From Symbiodinium natans (lineage: Eukaryota; Sar; Dinophyceae; Suessiales; Symbiodiniaceae), in NCBI GenBank assembly GCA_905221605.1, contig CAJNDS010000888.1, positions 1 to 54,200 of the forward strand: a DNA stretch of 54,200 nucleotides. Direction: 5' to 3'. Of the stretch, positions 12,401 through 19,028 are shown in pieces. The first letter of the stretch is position 1, and each line of letters begins with the position of its first letter. The notes beneath the pieces are model-generated. The model worked only from the letters and a program-made list of their open reading frames with translations. It was not told where the DNA came from and did no database searches. A program made the position numbers and the translations under genes.

Positions 12401-15400
12401 CTCAGTAGGGAGTGTTATAGGGGGTACTACAATCCCTATGAAGGACTGTTAGTATAAGGGGCAACATCCCATGGCGAACCCCAAACCCCAAACCCTAAGC
12501 CCCTTGCCTATGCCTATCTGCCTCCGAGACCAACTTGTCGTAGCTCCTCATGTCAGGACTTGAAAGAGCACTTTGATGTGGAGGACGATGCAGGGCATTC
12601 GGGTGTTCAGTGGCCCAATGCCCCTGAATGAAGCTTTTAGGGTTTAGGGTTCCGGGTGTAGGGTTTAGGGTTTAGGGTTCAGAAGACCTTGTGTTTATGG
12701 ACACCCTATACTATGTCGGAGTCCTTGTTGAGATTCAGCTGTTTCCCTTCAGATCCTTCCTGCTTCCTTCGGTGCCGATAGAATCCCTTGAAGCGCTGCG
12801 TAGGGGGATAGGGTTTAGGGTTTAGGGTTTAGGGTTTAGGGTTTAGGGTTTAGGGTTTAGGGTTTAGGGTTTAGGGTTTAGGGTTTAGGGTTTAGGGTTT
12901 AGGGTTTAGGGTTTAGGGTTTAGGGGCCTGGGCACCTTTGGTTGACAAATGCATTGCAAAAGCCCTAAAGCGCTACCGTGGCCCTTTTCTTAGGGCTTAG
13001 GGTTTTTTGGGGGGATTGAAGAGTTTGTGTTTTGGCGGGCGGGGGGGGGGGGGGGGGGGATTTCTTGAGGGCCTGCGTAGGGCTCTGGGTTCTGGGAAGG
13101 CCGAAAAACGCGAAGTAGTTGGGGTGGGGCGCTTGTCCTGCTTTTGGGGTTTATAGGGCTTACAGGGCTTATTATGGGGTTTAGAGGGCTTATAGGGTTT
13201 GTAGGGGCCATGCGCTCCTCGGCAACGGTGGAAGCAAAACTTGAAGCCAGGGTTATGGGGGTTGAGGGTTGTAGGGTTGTAGGTTGGCCTGTGCCCCCTT
13301 ATACGAACAGTCCTTAACAGGGATTATGGTACCACCTACTATACTCCCTATTAAAGACTGTTGGTATAAGGGGGAACATCCCAAGTTGTAGGGCTTCTGT
13401 AGAGGGTTGTGGGGCTGGAGCCGATACAAGCACAGTCTGAACGCCGGGCTTCGCGTTTCAGATGAGAGGTTTGCGAGGGTTGCGCCGCGCCCCGAAAAAA
13501 GGTTTGAGTTGCTTATAGGAGTTTAGGGTAGGGCTTGTTAAACTAAACCCTGAATCCTAACCCTAAACCCTAAACCCTAAACCGCGGCTTGCGCAGGGCA
13601 TCGACTATGACGCCATGATGGCTCAGATCAAGGCTGGTCATTCCACACGTCAAGTCGTCTTGGGGGCTGGGAGTCCAACACATTCAGGGCGTTCAGGATT
13701 TGGGGTTCAAGGTTCAGGGGATTCAGGGTTTAGGGTTAGGGTTTAGGGTTGAAGGTCAAGACCACAGACAATTTGAAATGAGAGCTTGCGTCTTAGGGTC
13801 ATGGAGAGGGAGGCCGTACGAATTTGTCGTGTCAGAGAACCCAGAAGGTTGGGCATCATATCACCCCGAGGAGAGGCCTCTCTCATATCTGCGGCAGCCA
13901 TCGCTCGCCTCCTCTACACTACTCCAACCGAGGCTTCTTTTCGAGGGCTGGTAGAAGTTTTACAGTAAGGCTTCAGGGGTTTTAGGGTTTTCGGATGTTA
14001 GGGTTTCACGGCTGAGGGTTGAGATAGGGATATAGAGGGCTTAGGATTAGGCGGGCTTGCAGGACACCATCATCAAAACCTTGATCGCTGCGGAGACACC
14101 CATTGTTCCGCCCTTGGAAGTTCTATCGCGCCCAACAGTGGCCACGACAGATCCTACACCGCGAAACTCTGCACCCCAAGCCCGAAATGGCACAACTCTT
14201 GCAGAATGCCCAAGAACACGTGCCGGGTTTTTGGCTTGTACGTTTTGAGAGTATAAGCCTCGCGGCTCAGTGGCCTCAGGGTGTAAGGACGCTGGGTGCT
14301 CAACGCGCCCGATGCCCCTATGACCCACCAGAAACCGTATATGAAACAGGGTTGTTTGTTAATATTGGTGAGTGTATATACCTGGTGTCCTTTTGGGGGT
14401 ACAAGAAATATGTGCCCCACTTCATATGCCTTTCTTCAATGCTCCCTATAAGTCCAATAGGTCCTGCAGAAGCCTTTCTGGACGTAAACCCTGGAAGCGA
14501 AGTGAGCACTACACAGGCAGCCCTTCCAAGCCTCTTGAAGCCCGACAAAACCCCATAAACCCCATAAGCCCATGTAAGAAAAGCCGTACGAAAACCCATA
14601 ACCCCTAAGCCCTAAACCCTACATGTTGGTGCATACGCGCCATATCAGCCATAAGATGAAACCCACAACCCCGAAGCCCTACGCCCTAAACCCTAAGCCC
14701 TAAGCCCTAAACCCTGGTGGGGCCGAGGTCAGCGCCTGGCACAACGGCGCCAACTACCGCGGCGCCAACCGAGCCTGGCGTCCTGCCGTGGGCCTCGGTT
14801 CGACTTGCATCCTCATCTAGGACCCGGAGTAGGCCCTTATTTCCTGTTTTAGGGATGGGTTCCCTTATCATCCCCTTGTATAAACCAAAACAGAGTACCC
14901 TTTTTATTCCTAGGTTACTCCGGGGTCTAGTCATAGGGTTTCAGAGGTTCAGGGTTTAGGCTCTTCAGGGTTATTAGGGTTTCAGGATTGTAGGGGTTTA
15001 GGGTCTAGGGTGTATCAGTCCGCAACACCGAAACTACCTGTAGCCTTCGAGCCCAAGACCTAACACTTCAAGGGTTTGGGGTGTACCCCAAACCCTAAAC
15101 CCTAAACCCTAAACCCAGAGTCGTTTCTGTAGCTGCGAGGTGGGTCCCAACCAGACGTGTTTCGAGCTCTTTGGCTTCGATATCCTGGTTGACGAGACTC
15201 TCCGCCCGTGGCTGTGGGAGCCCTACAGAGGTCTTTAGGTTTAGGGTTTAGGGTTTAGGGTTTAGGGTTTAGGCTGTGGGCTTGAGCGCGAATGGTTTCA
15301 ACACGAGTTTTGCTGCGCAGCGCCTCCGCCATCAGGGACATTCGAAGCTGCGGGAAGACGCAGAGACAGAGACAGGGACAGGGACAGAGACACACACACA

Positions 15401-15491
15401 CACACACACACACACATGTGTGTGTATCTATATATATATATGTATATGTCTATGTATCGTTCTTTTATATTTATATATTTATATTCATATG

Positions 15492-15522
<31 letters not shown>

Positions 15523-15580
15523 TTCTTAAATTGTTATTGATATTTATATTTATATTTACATTTATATAGATGCGTATATG

Positions 15581-15618
<38 letters not shown>

Positions 15619-16087
15619 TGCATATACACGCACATGTATGTTTTTATCTTCTATATTGAGAGAATAGTCAGAAGGTATTCCTTTGCCCTAAACCCCCAAC
15701 CCGCAACCCTCAATACCAAATCGACAAACCCACAAACTCAAGCGACCCAGGCTCGAGGTCAACACATGCCCTTCGCTTTCTTCGTCATCGCCGCTGGCAC
15801 GGGCCATACAAGCGTCGCCAGTGCGCAAACTGGGTTACTCGGAGGTTACTATGGTCCCTTTATAAGTATGCTATAATTAATAAGCTCCCCAAAACCCTAT
15901 TCTAATCCTCTAGTATTTCGGCTTCAGGGTATTCCGCTGCCCTCACGCCTGCTGCAAGACGAGCTTGCATGTCCAAGGGGTGCTGCAGTGCTATTGCAAA
16001 GTACCCGCCGCCCGGATCTTGTTCAGGACAAGCGGCTGAAAACACAGCTTGTCGCAGACATGCTGACGCTTGTGGGCCGTGCACCCA
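379..16087 (+). CDS. tubulin tyrosine ligase-like protein (TTLL), multi-exon gene, both ends unresolved
   Basis: TTLL enzymes are ATP-grasp ligases that add Tyr, Glu or Gly to tubulin tails, chiefly on ciliary or flagellar microtubules. I read 14 exons: 379-464, 3238-3285, 3599-3660, 4195-4293, 4677-4713, 4883-4918, 9979-10034, 11034-11134, 12289-12341, 12557-12589, 13597-13632, 14063-14119, 15140-15230 and about 16015-16087. The eleven from 3238 to 14119 total 618 nt and join in frame as 206 codons. TTLL landmarks come in family order: WVVRPPA, VIQRYVERPLL, YKFDLRLYVVVTS, FDPLKVYLFQEGLVR, MHLTNYAVNKQS, an acidic linker, SKWSLKDL, IIKTLIAAETPIV, CFELFGFDILVD and LKTQLVADMLTLVG. Donors are GT, GC (3286, 3661, 12590, 13633) and GA (4919, 10035, 12342), as known in dinoflagellates. 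The GRGI loop exon and the canonical EVN after PWLWE were not found, so one or two exons are missing from this model or the gene is decayed. Subfamily not determined. Confidence 0.85.
868..918. mobile_element. partial MITE family K
   Basis: CTTGGTAGCCCCGTGGCACC followed by a T/C-rich run closely resembles the left end of the introner at 7646-7762. The opposite end was not found. Confidence 0.4.
1067..1196. mobile_element. palindromic MITE-like element, family L
   Basis: AATATTAAAC near the left and GTTTAATATT near the right end are inverted; the arms carry C-rich and G-rich homopolymers with a short AT centre. Single copy here. Confidence 0.6.
1369..1572. repeat. paired C-rich then G-rich telomere-type tracts
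   Basis: (CCCTAAA)n at 1369-1432 and (TTTAGGG)n at 1531-1572, in opposite orientation about 100 bp apart, capable of hairpin pairing in RNA. Confidence 0.85.
1573..1833. other. unique AT-richer segment with a 71-codon open frame, unassigned
   Basis: A + strand frame from 1620 to 1835 lies between telomere-type tracts. Composition is AT-richer than the exons here and no motif or clear splice sites support it, so I do not call a gene. Confidence 0.3.
1834..1922 (-). repeat. (CCCTAAA)n tract
   Basis: About twelve near-perfect telomere-type units. Strand given as the TTTAGGG orientation. Confidence 0.95.
2290..2445. repeat. AT-rich trinucleotide-like low-complexity segment
   Basis: ATTATTATCATTGTTATTATT-type sequence. 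Similar material on the opposite strand occurs at 28330-28750 and 48470-48640. Confidence 0.75.
2672..2790. mobile_element. MITE family C, copy 1
   Basis: Imperfect inverted ends CTAGGACCCAGAG / CTTCTGGGCCTAG. Internal similarity to 11170-11276, 11626-11740 and 14817-14930, including the shared GGGCACCCTTT block. Confidence 0.75.
3104..3188 (-). repeat. degenerate CCCTAAA tract
   Basis: CCCTAAA with AACCCC and CTTAAA variants, ending about 50 bp before the acceptor of the TTLL exon at 3238. Confidence 0.85.
3238..3285 (+). CDS. TTLL exon: NKNGVIQRYV
   Basis: Acceptor CCAG at 3234-3237. Sixteen codons in phase 0, reading the family's 'VxQRY(I/V)' strand. The GC donor at 3286 lets the last codon (V) join directly to ERPLLL of the next exon, which restores the TTLL motif. 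Confidence 0.75.
3323..3424. mobile_element. MITE family A, copy 1 (in TTLL intron 3286-3598)
   Basis: About 100-bp near-palindrome: TTGGGATGTTCCCCCTTATA at the left and its inverse ending CATCCCAA at the right. Copies at 12372-12471, 13284-13384 and 27471-27567. Confidence 0.85.
3599..3660 (+). CDS. TTLL exon: ERPLLLNGYKFDLRLYVVVT
   Basis: Acceptor CCCAG at 3594-3598, donor GC at 3661 in phase 2. It carries the near-invariant TTLL core (P-L-L then K-F-D-L-R). The TC left at the end plus G from 4195 codes Ser, giving VVVTSFDPLKVYLF across the junction. Confidence 0.85.
4128..4203. mobile_element. telomere-type insertion with 14-bp target duplication
   Basis: CCCAGGTTTGACCC occurs at 4128-4141 and 4190-4203, flanking 48 bp of mainly CCCTAAA units. 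The right copy provides the working acceptor and first codons of the TTLL exon at 4195. Confidence 0.75.
4195..4293 (+). CDS. TTLL exon: FDPLKVYLFQEGLVR
   Basis: Acceptor CCCCAG at 4189-4194, donor GTTTGT at 4294. It reads the TTLL 'PLKVYLF-EGLVR-AT' strand and ends in phase 2. The acceptor and first exon bases are duplicated 62 bp upstream around a telomere-type tract. Confidence 0.85.
4547..4639. mobile_element. MITE family B, copy 1 (in TTLL intron 4294-4676)
   Basis: CTTTGTCATAGTGGGG at the left and TATCCCAACCATGAAC at the right match the introner at 7210-7313. Flanking CCCTCAAC / CCCTTCAAC may be the target duplication. Confidence 0.75.
4677..4713 (+). CDS. TTLL exon: RRRTMHLTNYA
   Basis: Acceptor CCCCCCCAG ends at 4676; donor GTCACG at 4714. 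It carries the diagnostic TTLL motif MHLTNY, which continues as AVNK in the next exon. Confidence 0.9.
4883..4918 (+). CDS. TTLL exon: VNKQSTAYVQNR
   Basis: Acceptor GTGAAG ends at 4882. It completes HLTNYAVNK and reads YVQN as in many TTLLs. The 3' end is inferred: a GA donor at 4919 keeps phase with the exon at 9979; a GC donor at 4928 (after CAT) is the alternative. The following intron would be about 5.06 kb. Confidence 0.75.
5446..5520. mobile_element. dispersed short element, family D, copy 1
   Basis: Shares a GCTGAGTGAGTACACTT start and a GGGATACTAT-ATCTCTACAA core with 20981-21043. Ends not defined; two copies in this window. Confidence 0.5.
5683..5875 (+). repeat. G-rich telomere-type tracts
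   Basis: Two (TTTAGGG)n tracts, about 5683-5760 and 5840-5875, with TTTGGGG variants, separated by about 80 bp of unique sequence. Confidence 0.9.
6038..6110 (+). CDS. candidate exon, unassigned
   Basis: Follows a CCCTAAA tract and an AACCCAG acceptor. The frame is open and protein-like (starts VASAFGSELRQG) up to a possible GT donor at 6111. It could be a 5' exon of the nested membrane protein gene; no family recognised. Confidence 0.35.
6116..6290. repeat. AT-rich microsatellite (TATG / TATA)
   Basis: Imperfect tandem TATG and TATACA units running into a C homopolymer at 6296-6310. No coding potential. Confidence 0.85.
6311..6420 (+). CDS. candidate exon, unassigned
   Basis: ATG at 6311 directly after a C run opens a frame reading MLPMCAKYRRRLLTQLISEM and onward for about 45 codons, basic and amphipathic. 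It may be an N-terminal exon of the gene starting near 6563. Borders unproven. Confidence 0.35.
6563..9329 (+). CDS. multi-pass membrane protein with TIR-like core (five exons), nested in the TTLL intron
   Basis: Exons 6563-7209, 7314-7355, 7467-7645, 7763-8031 and 8799-9329 have GT-AG introns and a total of 1668 nt: 555 codons in a single frame. Landmarks are WSHSW (residues 115-119), two hydrophobic spans (about 127-150 and 156-180), FLDAACIHQ (187-195), and RLWCMFE (229-235), which is completed only after two introns are removed. 'SHSW', 'FLDxxCIHQ' and 'RLWCxFE' resemble the strands and the conserved Cys/Glu element of TIR-fold proteins; further hydrophobic spans follow in exons 3-5. I infer a membrane-embedded TIR-like protein of a dinoflagellate family; its enzymatic activity is unknown. 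The frame is open upstream to 6507, so the true start may lie in an earlier exon (see 6038 and 6311). The last residues after a GTACGT at 9302 may be intron read-through. Confidence 0.65.
7210..7313 (+). mobile_element. introner: MITE family B, copy 2, acting as a 104-bp intron
   Basis: GT-AG intron flanked by the direct repeat GTCTCT (7210-7215 and 7314-7319). The body has inverted ends CATAGTTGGG / CCCAACCATG, also seen in copies at 4547-4639 and 34481-34582. Removing one repeat copy plus the body restores the frame exactly, as expected of intron gain by transposition. Confidence 0.8.
7356..7466 (+). other. 111-bp GT-AG intron
   Basis: Donor GTAGCT, acceptor CTGAAG. Splicing joins the codons on both sides into RLWCMFE, the conserved TIR-like element, so this intron is supported by both sequence and family knowledge. 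It lacks an obvious inverted repeat. Confidence 0.75.
7646..7762 (+). mobile_element. introner: MITE family K acting as a 117-bp intron
   Basis: Donor GTTTCT, acceptor CCAAG. Terminal inverted repeats TTGGTAGCCCAG (7651-7662) and CTGGGCTACCAA (7751-7762), with direct repeat GGTTT at both ends. A partial relative lies at 868-918. Confidence 0.8.
8032..8798 (+). other. 767-bp intron rich in telomere-type repeats
   Basis: Donor GTACCT, acceptor CACAAG, direct repeat GGTAC at both ends. Contains CCCTAAAA variants (8160-8400) and a G-rich (TTTAGGG)n tract (8479-8549). Confidence 0.7.
8479..8549 (+). repeat. (TTTAGGG)n tract
   Basis: About ten near-perfect units in the fourth intron of the membrane TIR-like gene. 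Confidence 0.95.
9330..9978. other. no gene seen; 3' flank of nested gene
   Basis: Holds an isolated CCCTACTAAGAACCAG end (9361-9377) matching one terminus of MITE family H, short GGCATATAAAGG direct repeats near 9580-9625 and C-rich telomere-type units from 9901. No coding signal before the TTLL exon at 9979. Confidence 0.5.
9979..10034 (+). CDS. TTLL exon: acidic linker 1
   Basis: Acceptor AACCAG ends at 9978, directly after CCCTAAA units. Reads EPDGEDDAATFDG and on. A GA donor at 10035 joins in phase 2 to 11034, giving DLTDMLND. Low-complexity acidic linkers are common between HLTNY and KWS in TTLLs. Confidence 0.7.
10040..10140. mobile_element. MITE family E, copy 1
   Basis: Starts CTATATCCCCCTTGGG and ends CTAAGGGGAGTATGG; AATAAAGCCCAAG-type core shared with 27896-27994. 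It begins 5 bp inside the GA-donor intron of the TTLL gene, so it may be the introner that founded that intron. Confidence 0.7.
10180..10388 (+). repeat. degenerate G-rich telomere-type tract
   Basis: GGGTTTAGGGG and TTTTTAGGG variants, becoming regular TTTAGGG after about 10330. Confidence 0.9.
10458..10538. mobile_element. MITE family G, copy 1 (partial)
   Basis: CAGACCCCTGGGAGGATCCA and an internal GAATGACCCCATAGTGGTAT block correspond to 31689-31809. The right inverted end is missing. Confidence 0.65.
10538..11022 (-). repeat. long (CCCTAAA)n arrays
   Basis: 10538-10607 and 10791-11022; the second is the longest telomere-type array of the window (about 33 units) and grades through CCCTGAA and CCCTTAA variants in blocks, a sign of local unit amplification. 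It ends just before a TTLL acceptor at 11033. Confidence 0.95.
11034..11134 (+). CDS. TTLL exon: acidic linker 2
   Basis: Acceptor TCTCAG, donor GTAGGG at 11135 leading into a TTTAGGG tract. Reads DMLNDSEAETDEAVDETPEA then a basic PKRTRS. Phases at both ends match the neighbouring exons. Confidence 0.7.
11170..11276. mobile_element. MITE family C, copy 2
   Basis: AACCAGTAGGCCCTCATTCC at the left and CTTGCTTACTCTTGGCCC at the right; interior parallels the other family C members. Confidence 0.65.
11626..11740. mobile_element. MITE family C, copy 3
   Basis: CTAGGACCCAGAGTAGGCCC at the left, TTACTCTTGGGTCGAG at the right, GGGCACCCTTTT inside. Confidence 0.8.
12289..12341 (+). CDS. TTLL exon: SASKWSLK
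   Basis: Acceptor GCAGCAG ends at 12288. Contains the TTLL 'SKWSL' motif. A GA donor at 12342 (GACAGG) joins to GAC TTG of the next exon, giving SKWSLKDLKEHF. Confidence 0.75.
12372..12471. mobile_element. MITE family A, copy 2 (in TTLL intron 12342-12556)
   Basis: TTGGGATGTTCCCCC at the left and GGGGCAACATCCCA at the right, with CTAACAGTCC / GGACTGTTAG inner inverted repeats. Confidence 0.85.
12557..12589 (+). CDS. TTLL exon: DLKEHFDVEDD
   Basis: Acceptor TGTCAG ends at 12556. Eleven codons in phase 0. The GC donor at 12590 gives DVEDD-GIDYDAMM; an alternative GT donor at 12603 would break phase with the next exon. Confidence 0.65.
12805..12925 (+). repeat. (TTTAGGG)n array
   Basis: About 16 nearly perfect units inside a TTLL intron. 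Confidence 0.95.
13284..13384. mobile_element. MITE family A, copy 3
   Basis: Left end diverged (GGCCTGTGCCCCCTTATA), right end intact (GGGGGAACATCCCAA). Lies in the TTLL intron 12590-13596. Confidence 0.8.
13597..13632 (+). CDS. TTLL exon: GIDYDAMMAQIK
   Basis: Acceptor GCGCAG after CCCTAAA units. The GC donor at 13633 joins IK to DTIIKTLIAAE of the next exon, matching the TTLL helix before the 'IVKTLIS' segment. Confidence 0.8.
14063..14119 (+). CDS. TTLL exon: DTIIKTLIAAETPIVPPLE
   Basis: Acceptor TTGCAG, donor GTTCTA at 14120. Nineteen codons in phase 0. The sequence corresponds to the TTLL segment preceding the CFELFGFD motif. Confidence 0.85.
14817..14930. mobile_element. MITE family C, copy 4 (in TTLL intron 14120-15139)
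   Basis: Best-preserved member: CTAGGACCCGGAGTAGGCCC at the left and TACTCCGGGGTCTAG at the right. Confidence 0.85.
15140..15230 (+). CDS. TTLL exon: QTCFELFGFDILVDETLRPW
   Basis: Acceptor CTGCGAG ends at 15139. Strong TTLL signature (C-F-E-L-F-G-F-D then R-P-W-L). After PWLWE the family's E-V-N, which supplies a Mg/ATP ligand, is replaced by PYR, so either the exon ends earlier or the catalytic Asn is lost. Donor GTCTTT at 15231 is tentative. Confidence 0.85.
15391..15640. repeat. (CA)n, (TA)n and (GTAT)n microsatellite cluster
   Basis: (CA)n at about 15391-15418 followed by mixed TATA, GTAT and TATATT stretches. Open frames through it are artefacts. Confidence 0.9.
16015..16087 (+). CDS. 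TTLL exon: DKRLKTQLVADMLTLVG
   Basis: Reads the TTLL helix that follows the active site (LKTQLVADMLTLVG). The acceptor may be GTTCAG at 16021-16026; the 3' border is open. Last recognisable TTLL piece in the window. Confidence 0.7.
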
Positions 16088-16561
16088 GATACCGTTGAAA
16101 GCGCATCAGCTGCTGAACCGTGCAGATCTCCGCAAGGCAAAGTTATGCTGCATTGATCCACGTATGAGTCAGTTCGGAATCCCTGAACCCTAAGCCCTAA
16201 ACCCTAAAACCTAAACCCTAAACCCTAAACCCTCCTCAACCTAAGTTGGAGTAAGCTCCTGCTCTCGAGGTCTCTCACCTGGCCGGGAGGAGAGCGTGTG
16301 GGTCTTCAACGTTTCCAGGTGTGGGGATCTCTTAATTCTGGGTAGGCCAAAAGTTGAGCAATGGTTGGTGGGACACTGGAATACCCCCGAAAGCCCTCCT
16401 AATTATCCAGGCCCCTATAGTAGGGTGCACAGAGCTTTGAAGAGGAGTGTGTGGGATGCCGCTCCACGTCACGCCCGGGCACGGGCGAGCAACGGGCACT
16501 CGCCTGAGGAAACTTCTGCCGCCAGCGTCCACCACCTAGAGAACCGCATGGCATTAGATAG

Positions 16562-16603
16562 GACATGGATCTCTTCCACTTCAAGGAGTACCCAGACCTC
16601 TAA
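16562..16603 (+). CDS. candidate terminal exon
   Basis: After an AGATAG acceptor the frame reads DMDLFHFKEYPDL and a TAA at 16601. It is a possible end of the TTLL gene, without independent support. Confidence 0.3.
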   Translation, partial: DMDLFHFKEYPDL

Positions 16604-16842
16604 CTAAACCCGCCCATTCATCCAGGTCCTTTGGTTTCCTTGAATGAGAAAGCAGGGGTGCCGGAAGCAGCCGAAGGATCCCCCTGAGCCCCGCTTATGG
16701 GGTCACTTATTGGGGCTTATTGGGTTTTAGAAGGCCTGATGGGGTTTATCAGGTTTATAGGGTTTAGACAGTTTGTAGAGCTGATAGGCTTTATAGAGTT
16801 TGTAGTTTATGGGGTTTATAGAGTTGATAGGGTTTAGGGCAG

Positions 16843-16920
16843 ACCCAACCGGCTGAGGCCCGCTTCCTTCGCTCCCACACAGCAGATGGCCTGGCGCACG
16901 AGCCCTCAGTGCTGACCAGG
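16843..16920 (+). CDS. candidate exon, unassigned
   Basis: Acceptor GGCAG, donor GTTTAGGG at 16921. Twenty-six open codons starting TQPAEARFLRSHTADG. No family recognised. Confidence 0.45.
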
Positions 16921-17616
16921 GTTTAGGGCTTAGGGTTTAGGGTTTAGGGCTTCGAAAAGTCGACCCTCACAACCCTAAACCCTAAAACCTCAACCCTGTG
17001 GTCTTCTTGGGTTTCTGCTGTATGTTTTTTTGTTTATAAAAAGCAGCGGGGACAATTACCGTGATGCCTTTTGTCAGGGCTCTCAGTTGGGTATATCCTC
17101 CCCGCCTGGTTACAGCAGCATGTACGAGCTACTCGAATTGTGGTTCCTTTTGGGTCCGGCCTGTTTTCGTCTTGTATAATACGACTGTAACCAGAAGAAC
17201 AGATAGCCCCCCAAGAGGAGCTAGCATGAGAGGTCTAGGTTCCCTCTACTCCGACAGGCGGGGGGTTTGCGGGCCAGCCAATCTGGGTTCGTGGGTCCCT
17301 TAAACCCGAAACCCAAAATGTTTGGGGGGTTCGAGGGTTGGGGAAAGGCTCCAAATCCTGAGCCCTAGGGCTCCTGACCTCCCTTCAGGCCTTGAAACGT
17401 GGGTTCAGGGTTTTCGGGGGGCCCCGTGCTTTCGGGCTTTTGGGGCGTTCTCTGATACCATGCTTGTCATCAAATCCCCACACACACACACAGTGTCCCC
17501 AAAACCCTGAAGCTCGGAAGCCCATCTGGACCGCCCTCAGCCCTAAACCCTAAACCCTAAACCCTAAACCCTAAAGAGGCCCCCCGAAGCTTCGAAGGCC
17601 CCCCCCAAATTTCGAA

Positions 17617-17670
17617 GAGAGGTCGGATGCCATTCGCTTGCGTGACCTCGGAGAGGCAGAGAATCTGAAG
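17617..17670 (+). CDS. candidate exon, unassigned
   Basis: Reads ERSDAIRLRDLGEAENLK to a GTTTGG donor at 17671 that opens a G-rich telomere-type tract. Charged helical composition; no family recognised. Confidence 0.45.
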
Positions 17671-17864
17671 GTTTGGGGTTTAGGGTTTAGGGTTTAGGGT
17701 TCAGGGTTGAGGGTTTAGGGTTTAGGGTTTAGGGTTTAGGGTGACCGGGGGCCTTTTTTGGTCCTCTCCGCGGAACACCATGCCTGAAAGCCGTGTATAG
17801 GTCCCTTGGCTCTCCTAGGTTATGAGGGTCTGAGCCTAAACCCTGTACCCTAAGCCCTCACTCC

Positions 17865-17974
17865 ATGGCTGGCGAGCAGAAGGCGGAGTGGTCCACGATC
17901 ATGGACGCGCATGATGAGTACCTGCGCATGGGCCCTATGCTGGCCTGTTTGCGCGGAAGCAGAGACATCTCCAA
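17865..17974 (+). CDS. candidate first exon, unassigned
   Basis: CTCCATGG context at 17865. Reads MAGEQKAEWSTIMDAHDEYL and on for about 37 codons. A GTTTCT at 17975 could be the donor. It is clearly protein-like, unlike the surrounding repeats. Confidence 0.5.
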
Positions 17975-18322
17975 GTTTCTACTGTTTCGATCTAAGTCTA
18001 GGGTTTCGGGCTTTGGGGGTTGATCAGGGCTTGGGGGAGGGTTTTCAAACCCCCAAACCTGAAAGCATCCACAACAGGAGGGGAGCTCAAGCAGCGCCGA
18101 GTTCGCCGGTCGCCTTGATTGCAGGGACCGTCGGGAAACCTAAACCCTGACCTTATACACCCTCAAGCACTCAAACCCTCAAGGCCCAAAGTCCTAGAAC
18201 CCCAAATCCCGACCCTCAAGCCCCAAAGCCCTTAAGCCCGAACATGTACTAAACCCTAAACCCTGAACAATAAACCCAAAACCATAAACCCTAAACCATA
18301 CGCCATCCTTCCTAAGATTCAG

Positions 18323-18386
18323 GCCGCGGCTCCTTTGACCGTATCTATCCCTGCGAGGCAGCAGAGGAGTACCAGGACCGACTGAG
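18323..18386 (+). CDS. candidate exon, unassigned
   Basis: Acceptor ATTCAG, donor GTTTGA at 18387. Reads RGSFDRIYPCEAAEEYQDRL. Its phase does not join directly to 17974, so a linking exon would be needed. Confidence 0.45.
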
Positions 18387-18404
18387 GTTTGAGAATATGC
18401 AATA

Positions 18405-18540
18405 TTGTGGCCTTAACAATGAGTTTTTTGGGCCCCTTAACAACTAGAACAGGGTTTGGGGGGGGGTTATGATAATAGAATTCAATAGAGACCATAGGGA
18501 AGACGAGTAGCAATTATTCCCCTAGCAAGTACTTATACTG
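18405..18540. mobile_element. MITE family F, copy 1
   Basis: GGGCCCCTTAACAACTAGAA and ATTCCCCTAGCAAGTACTTA blocks correspond to F copies at 26966-27076 and 31917-32025. Diverged. Confidence 0.55.
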
Positions 18541-18708
18541 GAGCTCTCAAGAGGGCCTATGATGGTTCAGGGTTTCCTGGTCTCTTGCGAAGGAACCTTG
18601 CGACCACGCAATGGAAGCCACTGTATGTACTACCGAAACCCTGTTAGGGGAACTTGGCTCCTTAGCCGGCATTGGGAATGTCAGCTCCCAAACCAGCTCA
18701 GGGTTCAG

Positions 18709-18822
18709 GGTCGCGCCGCCTTGGAGAGGAGCTCTTCCGAACCCCGCGGTATGCCAACTGCATCTTGGCAAAATGGCTGCATGAAGGAGGCAGGGCACGA
18801 TGGGCCGCGATGGCGGCTCAGG
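18709..18822 (+). CDS. candidate exon, unassigned
   Basis: Acceptor TTCAG, donor GTTTCG at 18823. Thirty-seven codons including EELFRTPRYANCILAKWLHE. One of the most convincing unassigned exons; possibly part of the same gene as 17865 and 18948. Confidence 0.55.
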
Positions 18823-18947
18823 GTTTCGGGTTCAGGGCAACTCAACCCCCAACCTCCCCCGTCCCGACGGGGAACTCAAGGATTAAAGGTTGAGGATTTT
18901 TGCTCACCCTAAACCCTAAACCCTAAACCCTAAACCCTGAACCGCAG

Positions 18948-19028
18948 CTTGGGGGAGCAGAGTCTCTGATGCAGGCGAAAGATGCTTCCTGCCTGGTTGC
19001 GAAGATCTGCCCGGACCCTGGACTTTGA
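18948..19028 (+). CDS. candidate exon, unassigned
   Basis: CCGCAG acceptor after a CCCTAAA tract. Reads LGGAESLMQAKDASCLVAKI and on to a TGA at 19026. Could be a terminal exon. Confidence 0.4.
   Translation, partial: LGGAESLMQAKDASCLVAKICPDPGL

Noticed and set aside
13745-13968. Frame ending SFRGLVEVLQ between TTLL exons
   Set aside because: It falls in the GC-AG intron 13633-14062, and the exons on both sides already join in frame through a TTLL motif.
14120-14558. 151-codon frame covering 14103-14558
   Set aside because: It overlaps the TTLL exon 14063-14119 in another frame and continues through intron sequence; no motif.
15276-15876. Frames through the microsatellite
   Set aside because: Peptides are THTHTH and YIYIYI products of (CA)n and (TA)n.
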